Assembly: GCF_003006155.1 (NCBI RefSeq)
Contig: NZ_CP023559.1
Coordinates: 3,720,001-3,784,000 of the forward strand
From: Salinicola tamaricis
Lineage (GTDB): Bacteria; Pseudomonadota; Gammaproteobacteria; Pseudomonadales; Halomonadaceae
Reading direction: 5' to 3'
DNA: 64,000 nt
Shown here: positions 59,448 through 64,000 of the stretch, in pieces
Position numbering within the stretch: position 1 is the first letter of the stretch
Layout: every line of letters starts with the position of its first letter
Program-made: the position numbers and the translations under genes
The notes under the pieces: generated by a model
Seen by the model: only the letters and a program-made list of their open reading frames with translations
Databases searched by the model: none
What the model was told of the DNA's origin: nothing

Positions 59448-60944
59448 ATGACCACCACCCGCACGGATGCGCATTCGCCCCCCTCCCTCGCCGCCAGGAT
59501 CGGCCTGATCCTGGGACCGCTCTGGGTGCTGGCGACGCTAGTGCTGCCATCGCCTGCCGGGATGTCGCCCGCCGCCTGGCACTGTGTCGGCCTGGCGCTG
59601 CTGCTGGCGACCTGGTGGGCCACCGAGGCAATCCCTATACCCGCGACATCGCTACTGCCGATTCCGCTGGCACCCGCGCTGGGCATCGCCGAGCTCAAGG
59701 GTACCGCCGCCAGCTACGCTAACCCGACCATCTACCTGTTCCTGGGCGGTTTTCTGCTCGGCATTGCGATGCAGCGCTGGAATCTGCACCGCCGGATCGC
59801 CCTGCGCATCCTCGATCTGGTGGGCCAGAAGCCGCGGCAGCAGATCGCTGGCTTCATGCTCGCCACGGGGTTCATCAGCATGTGGGTCTCCAATACCGCG
59901 ACTGCGATCATGATGCTGCCGATCGGCATGTCGGTGGTATCGCTGTTCGCCAGCGCCGACGCCCGCGAGGTGCAACGCTACGCCACCGCCCTGCTGCTGG
60001 CAATCGCCTACGCGGCGAGCATCGGCGGCATCGCCACCCTGATCGGCACGCCACCCAACGCCATCCTCGCCGGCTACCTCGCCAGCGAGCAGAACATCGA
60101 ACTGGGCTTCGCCGAGTGGATGACCGTGGGGCTACCAGTGAGCCTTGCCATGATGGCCGTGGCCTGGTGGTGGCTGACCCGCGGCGGCTTCGATCTGCGC
60201 CTGCAGGACAGTGAGAACAGCAGCGAGAACGATGACGAGGACAAACACAGTCAGGACGGCAACGTGATTCGCGACGAGCTGGGCAAGCTGGGCCCGCTGA
60301 GTGCCGCAGAGATGCGTGTCGGCGTGGTCTTCCTGCTCGCTGCGCTGGCCTGGATCACCCGGCCGCTGCTCAACGACATGGGCGTGGACTGGCTCTCCGA
60401 CACCTCGATCGCGCTGATCGCCGGAGTGGGCCTGTTCCTGATCCCCAGCGGCAACGAGCCGCATCGCCCGCTGCTGCTGTGGGAAGACACCCAGGATCTC
60501 CCCTGGGGTATCCTGCTGCTGTTCGGCGGCGGCCTGGCACTGGCCAGCAGCATCAGCAGCTCGGGGCTCGCCGATTGGATCGCCAATCAGCTGAGCCTGT
60601 TCGACGTCCTGCCGCTACTGCTGCTGATCGGCGCCGTGGTGCTGGTGATCATCTTTCTCACCGAACTGACCTCCAACACCGCCACCGCCGCGGCCTTTCT
60701 GCCGCTGCTCGGCGCGCTGGCGATCTCGCTAGGCATCGACCCGCTGCTGATCACCGTGCCCGCGGCGATCGCTGCCAGCTGCGCCTTCATGATGCCGGTG
60801 GCAACGCCGCCCAATGCCATCGTCTTCGCCACCGGGAAGATGAAGATCCAGTCGATGATCCAGGCCGGCTTCCTGCTCAATCTGGTCGGCGCCGTGCTGG
60901 TGACCTTGATCAGTGTGGCGGTGGTCGAGGCCTTCTGGCTCTAG
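59448..60944 (+). CDS. DASS/SLC13-family sodium-coupled anion transporter
   Basis: 498 residues, 11 or more membrane helices. The two inverted structural repeats each show SNT and TPPNA motifs: MWVSNTATAIMMLPIGMSV with LIGTPPNAILAGYLASEQ, and LTELTSNTATAAAFLPLLGA with MPVATPPNAIVFATGKMKIQ. A hydrophilic acidic loop (SENSSENDDEDKHSQD) lies between halves. Members import di- or tricarboxylates, or sulfate/phosphate; the double SNT points to a carboxylate transporter. Intact, followed by a bidirectional terminator shared with tRNA-Pro. Confidence 0.9.
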   Translation: MTTTRTDAHSPPSLAARIGLILGPLWVLATLVLPSPAGMSPAAWHCVGLALLLATWWATEAIPIPATSLLPIPLAPALGIAELKGTAASYANPTIYLFLGGFLLGIAMQRWNLHRRIALRILDLVGQKPRQQIAGFMLATGFISMWVSNTATAIMMLPIGMSVVSLFASADAREVQRYATALLLAIAYAASIGGIATLIGTPPNAILAGYLASEQNIELGFAEWMTVGLPVSLAMMAVAWWWLTRGGFDLRLQDSENSSENDDEDKHSQDGNVIRDELGKLGPLSAAEMRVGVVFLLAALAWITRPLLNDMGVDWLSDTSIALIAGVGLFLIPSGNEPHRPLLLWEDTQDLPWGILLLFGGGLALASSISSSGLADWIANQLSLFDVLPLLLLIGAVVLVIIFLTELTSNTATAAAFLPLLGALAISLGIDPLLITVPAAIAASCAFMMPVATPPNAIVFATGKMKIQSMIQAGFLLNLVGAVLVTLISVAVVEAFWL

Positions 60945-61038
60945 CACGACACGACCCGCGCAGGCTGACGGCCGGTGCCTCGAAGACAGGCGAGCAGAAA
61001 GATAGGCGCACAGAAAGACGGACAAAAAATCGGGGCAT

Positions 61039-61078
61039 AAAAAAATGGCCAATCGGAGCGAATCCGATTGGCCATTTT
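61039..61078. terminator. Bidirectional terminator between transporter and tRNA-Pro
   Basis: Fourteen-base stem AATGGCCAATCGGA / TCCGATTGGCCATT (61044-61057 and 61063-61076), flanked by seven A on the left and TTTT on the right, so it can stop transcription from both sides. Confidence 0.88.
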
Positions 61079-61085
61079 CTCGATC

Positions 61086-61161
61086 TGGTCGGAGCGACAG
61101 GATTCGAACCTGCGACCTCTGCAACCCATTGCAGCGCGCTACCAAGCTGCGCCACGCTCCG
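61086..61161 (-). tRNA. tRNA-Pro, most likely anticodon GGG, one base missing in the anticodon loop
   Basis: Acceptor stem CGGAGCG / CGCTCCG, discriminator A and encoded CCA; D arm GCGC-AGCTTGGTA-GCGC; T arm GCAGG-TTCGAAT-CCTGT; variable loop AGGTC. The anticodon stem CTGCA / TGCAG encloses only six bases (ATGGGT) where seven are needed. Restoring ATGGGGT gives U33, anticodon GGG and G37, exactly tRNA-Pro(GGG), and the normal length of 77. The rest is canonical, so this is a working gene with a sequencing error. Confidence 0.92.
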
Positions 61162-61206
61162 GCTTCGCCCAGGCTTGCCCGTGGGCTACCCTGCGAAACG
61201 ACGCGT

Positions 61207-61235
61207 ATACTACCTCGCGTTCCCGGAAATGAAAA
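61207..61235 (-). promoter_or_regulatory. Probable promoter of tRNA-Pro
   Basis: TTTTCA (-35, 61230-61235) and TAGTAT (-10, 61207-61212) on the minus strand with 17-base spacing, followed by a GC-rich discriminator region (ACGCG), as usual for stringently controlled stable-RNA promoters. Ends 45 bases before the tRNA. Confidence 0.5.
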
Positions 61236-61288
61236 GCGCTTCTTTCATCTTTTTTATCAATCGCTTGCAGGACAGTGTCGGGACGCAC

Positions 61289-61316
61289 TTGGTGATCGCC
61301 GCAATCGACGTACAAT
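61289..61316 (+). promoter_or_regulatory. Possible promoter of lrgAB
   Basis: TTGGTG (61289-61294) and TACAAT (61311-61316), 16-base spacing, on the plus strand, 65 bases before the lrgA start. Confidence 0.4.
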
Positions 61317-61380
61317 AGCCCGCTTTCTGGGCGCTCCGCCGGCTCCCCTTACTTAATACGCACACGCGCAAGAGGTCACC

Positions 61381-61749
61381 ATGTCCCTGATCATCGGCAT
61401 GAGCATTCTGCTCGGCTGTCAATTTCTCGGTGAGGTGCTGAGTCTGGCACTGTCACTGCCGATTCCCGGCCCGGTCATCGGCATGCTGATCCTGCTCGTC
61501 GGTCTCGTCATTCGCGGCAGCGTCCCGCCCAGCCTGCGCAGCATGGGTGAAGGCCTGCTCAAGTATCTCACGCTGCTGTTCGTGCCCGCCGGCGTCGGAC
61601 TGATCGAGCACGTCGGGCTGATCCGGCAGGAGTTCTGGATCCTGCTGATCACGCTAGTGCTATCGGCGGCGGTGACCCTGTGGGTGACCAGTCAGGTGAT
61701 GCAGCGGCTCGCCCAGCGCAGCGGCACAGCGCAGGAGGAAGACGCATGA
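61381..61749 (+). CDS. lrgA: CidA/LrgA-family membrane protein
   Basis: 122 residues, four membrane helices. LGCQFLGEVLSLALSLPIPG then PVIGMLILLVGLVIRG and GLLKYLTLLFVPAGVGLIEH are the family signature. Holin-like or transport component paired with LrgB. The stop overlaps the lrgB start (ATGA). Confidence 0.88.
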   Translation: MSLIIGMSILLGCQFLGEVLSLALSLPIPGPVIGMLILLVGLVIRGSVPPSLRSMGEGLLKYLTLLFVPAGVGLIEHVGLIRQEFWILLITLVLSAAVTLWVTSQVMQRLAQRSGTAQEEDA

Positions 61750-62474
61750 GCCCGCTGCCTCTCGGCCAGGTATGGGTCTATCTGGCCGCCAGCCCGCTGC
61801 TGCATCTGTTCGCCACCCTGATCGCCTTCGTCATCGCCAGCCGCATCAACCGCTGGGCCGGCGGTACGCCACTGTTGCACCCGGTGATCCTGTCGATCGC
61901 GCTGCTGATCGCCTTTCTGCTACTCACCCATACCGACTACCCTACCTACTTCGCTGGCGCGCAGTTCCTGCACTTCCTGCTCGGCCCTGCCACTGTGGCA
62001 CTGGCGATCCCGCTGTTCGACCAGCGCGAACGCGTACGCCGCCTGCTGTGGCCGGTGTGTGCCGGCACCCTCGCCGGTGTCGCCACCGCGGTAGTGTCGG
62101 CGGTGGGTATCAGTCTGGTACTGGGTGCCGACCACGCGACCGTGCTGTCGCTGGCGCCCAAGTCGGTGACCTCGCCGATCGCCATGGGCATCGCCGAGAA
62201 GATCGGCGGTATTCCGTCGCTGACCGCAGGGCTGGTTCTGCTCACCGGGGTCATCGGCTGCATCATCGGCCCCTGGGTCCTGCGCCTGGGCCGTATCACC
62301 GATCCTGCCATCCGCGGCTTCTCCATGGGCTTGGCCGCCCACGGCTTCGGTACCGCTTACTGTTTCTCCACCTACGGCGCCATCGCCGGGGCCTTCTCCG
62401 GCCTGGCCATGGGGCTGTCGGGGCTGGTCACCGCCTTCGTGCTGCCGCCACTGGTACAGCTGTTCGGCCTCTGA
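61746..62474 (+). CDS. lrgB: CidB/LrgB-family membrane protein
   Basis: 242 residues. HTDYPTYFAGAQFLHFLLGP then ATVALAIPLFDQRERVRRLL, LAPKSVTSPIAMGIAEKIGG and MGLAAHGFGTAY are conserved in the LrgB/PlsE family. With LrgA it may form a cell-lysis regulator or a transporter for small carboxylates such as glycolate or pyruvate, as shown for other members. Intact and coupled to lrgA. Confidence 0.9.
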   Translation: MSPLPLGQVWVYLAASPLLHLFATLIAFVIASRINRWAGGTPLLHPVILSIALLIAFLLLTHTDYPTYFAGAQFLHFLLGPATVALAIPLFDQRERVRRLLWPVCAGTLAGVATAVVSAVGISLVLGADHATVLSLAPKSVTSPIAMGIAEKIGGIPSLTAGLVLLTGVIGCIIGPWVLRLGRITDPAIRGFSMGLAAHGFGTAYCFSTYGAIAGAFSGLAMGLSGLVTAFVLPPLVQLFGL

Positions 62475-62608
62475 TTCCCCAGCGGTAGCGCCGGTGGCGG
62501 ATACGCACCTCCACCGCCGGCTGACAAAACCACACCAAGTCGCAAAAGAGCGCGGGCGGCGAGTCGCGGATAATGCTCGGCGAGTTCACGACGCGAGAGT
62601 GCGCCCCC

Positions 62609-64000
62609 ATGGAAGTCAAAACCTTCTTCGCTCAGCGCGCCGACGGTCGAGCGCTGCCACGCGCAGCCGTCAGCGTTCTGCCCCAGGGCGAGGAGACGCT
62701 GGCAGCCGGCCTCGAGGATGGCCGTGGCCAGCCGCTGTCCAACCCGTTCCACGCCGATGCGGACGGTCGCATCCAGTTCGCCGCCCCCAACGGCCACTAT
62801 GTAGTGGAAGTAGGCGATGGCACCCAGCAGCAGCGCTTGCACGCCCAGTTCTTCGATCAGGGCGAGATTCATTCCGCCTCGGGCACCCAGCCGCTGTCCC
62901 AGGCGCTCGATCAGCGCCTGGTGGTGGTCGACAGCGTGGATACCCTGCGCGAGTGGCCGGGCGGTCGCGTCGCCGACGGCTGCTGGCTGGTCTGCCGCAG
63001 TTTCTACCACGACCGCCCCTTCGAACTGGATATCCAGCTACAGCGTGTCACCGCCCTTGACGACCCCGCGCAGGCCAACCAGATGGCGTGGCTACCCAGC
63101 GCCCACCCGCTTCGCGATGACTTCCATCGTTTCACCCTGTGGGCCGCCGATGGCGCCGCCTATGTCCAGCCCGGCGACGACATCGATCTGCTCAAGGTCG
63201 GCTTTCGCGCCGACTATACCGACGCCGAGGGCCGCGGCAGCGACGAGTCGGCCTGGTTCCAGGAGACGCTGGACAAGACCCCCTACCGCACCAAGTATCT
63301 GCCCGATCTGCCCCAGGGCCGTGCGCTCTATCTGGGCAAGCGGCGTATCACACTACGTTCGGGCACCCGTCTGGTGGGCGCCGGCGCGCGCGCCAACAGC
63401 CGCCTGGTCAGCGATTATGTCGCCAGCGGTTTCCGCGACGGCTTGTTCCTGCTGCGCGAACCCCACGTGATCGCCGCCTGGGCCGAGGGACGGCCGCAGG
63501 GCGATTTAGACGCCGCCTTCAGCCACGATATCCATATCAGCGGCCTCACCCTGGAAGCGCGCGACTTCTGCCGCGGCGCAGTGACCCTGGTCTGCGCCCG
63601 CGACGTGATCTACCGCGATATCCATCATGTGCGCTGCGGCGGGCTGAAAGTGTTCCATGAGCTGGAGCTCAACGGGCGCTATTCCACCCGGGAGGAGGAC
63701 CCGGAGAGCGATAACGCCGTGACCGCGGGCTTCAACCCCGAGGTGCCCGATGACCTGAGCGAGCGCATCCGTATCAGTGACCTCTCCGGCGGTGCCGGCC
63801 GCTATACCCTCTCCCCAGGAGACAGCAGGCGCGCTGGCGCCGTGCGCCTCAACTTCGTGCGCGATTTCAGCATCTCCCACGTGCACATGGACTACTGCAA
63901 CGTCTCCGGCTGGGGCGGCTCGGCGCGCCCGGGCAAGGGTGGCGAACTCAAGTGGATGCGGCGCCTGCGCGACGGCTTCATCCAGGACGTCCACTGCCGC
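62609..64000 (+). CDS. Large tail-spike-like / beta-helix protein, truncated by the window end
   Basis: Open from ATG 62609 to the last base (464 codons, no stop). MEVKTFFAQRADGRALPRAA begins a small domain ending SNPFHADADGRIQFAAPNGH YVVEV-like, a beta-rich N-terminal module (xTLAAGLxDGxGxPLxNPxxADxxGxxxFxxxxGxY) common to phage tail-spike and tail-fibre proteins. Later repeats with HDIHISGLTLEARDF, ARDVIYRDIHHVRCGGLKVF and FSISHVHMDYCNVSGWGG suggest a right-handed parallel beta-helix of the pectate-lyase type. It could be a prophage depolymerase or a chromosomal polysaccharide-binding protein; the downstream genes would decide. Confidence 0.6.
   Translation, partial: MEVKTFFAQRADGRALPRAAVSVLPQGEETLAAGLEDGRGQPLSNPFHADADGRIQFAAPNGHYVVEVGDGTQQQRLHAQFFDQGEIHSASGTQPLSQALDQRLVVVDSVDTLREWPGGRVADGCWLVCRSFYHDRPFELDIQLQRVTALDDPAQANQMAWLPSAHPLRDDFHRFTLWAADGAAYVQPGDDIDLLKVGFRADYTDAEGRGSDESAWFQETLDKTPYRTKYLPDLPQGRALYLGKRRITLRSGTRLVGAGARANSRLVSDYVASGFRDGLFLLREPHVIAAWAEGRPQGDLDAAFSHDIHISGLTLEARDFCRGAVTLVCARDVIYRDIHHVRCGGLKVFHELELNGRYSTREEDPESDNAVTAGFNPEVPDDLSERIRISDLSGGAGRYTLSPGDSRRAGAVRLNFVRDFSISHVHMDYCNVSGWGGSARPGKGGELKWMRRLRDGFIQDVHCR

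Overview
The window is a gene-dense, high-GC stretch of a gammaproteobacterial chromosome. Gene content and protein style (RegBA/RoxSR-type redox regulators, a YfcL-PpnN pair, the thrS-infC-rpmI-rplT-pheS-pheT-ihfA operon, gcvHP divergent from an AGCS transporter and gcvT) fit the Halomonadaceae (Halomonas or a close relative). That assignment is inference; no 16S or other marker search was possible. There is no CRISPR array, rRNA operon or complete insertion sequence.

Layout. 1-5926: a contact-dependent inhibition (CDI) / two-partner secretion locus: the end of the outer-membrane transporter, a CdiA-type exoprotein ending in an HNH (WHH-type) nuclease toxin, a SMI1/KNR4 immunity protein and an AT-rich fragment that looks like debris of an older toxin or immunity module. 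6128-9456: a SnoaL-like protein, a MITE-like element, a GNAT acetyltransferase coupled to a nitrilase-family hydrolase, and zapE. 9511-12338: ruvC, aspS and fmdB on the minus strand. 12709-15600: a small operon (2-hydroxyacid dehydrogenase, PfkB sugar kinase, nucleoside hydrolase) suited to nucleoside salvage. 15664-28833: acylphosphatase, YihY, a HypT-like LysR regulator, cardiolipin synthase, class I fumarase, nei, uvrB, ygfZ, tatD, mscL and prfC. 29096-32300: the regB/regA redox two-component system, an inositol-phosphatase-family enzyme and grxA. 32418-38259: an MFS transporter, then acyltransferase, LysM/LytM lipoprotein, glycosyltransferase, PAP2 phosphatase and AlkB, an envelope and repair cluster. 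38455-44994: glycine cleavage, with gcvT and an AGCS amino-acid/Na+ symporter on the minus strand and gcvH-gcvP on the plus strand. 45152-48947: a LysR regulator, yfcL, ppnN, a small membrane protein and a flavodoxin. 49253-56329: the classic translation operon. 56644-64000: an OmpA-family lipoprotein, a DUF2489 protein, cysQ, a DASS-family transporter, tRNA-Pro, lrgAB and the start of a tail-spike-like protein that runs off the window.

Sequence quality matters for reading this window. More than twenty genes, including essential ones (aspS, prfC), are interrupted by one- or two-base indels, mostly the loss of one base from a short run. The tRNA-Pro anticodon loop is also one base short. I treat these genes as intact in the organism and give each as one feature spanning all its frames. 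The regions 5927-10053 and 48486-57537 appear clean.

The most notable regulatory feature is a hairpin directly upstream of the thrS ribosome-binding site whose seven-base loop imitates the anticodon loop of tRNA-Thr(GGU). It is probably the operator by which threonyl-tRNA synthetase represses its own translation. Other regulatory candidates are a paired DnaA-box site, two copies of a GTTTC-N6-GAAAC operator in the gcv intergenic region, an intrinsic terminator (probable attenuator) between rplT and pheS, and an inverted repeat upstream of a LysR gene.
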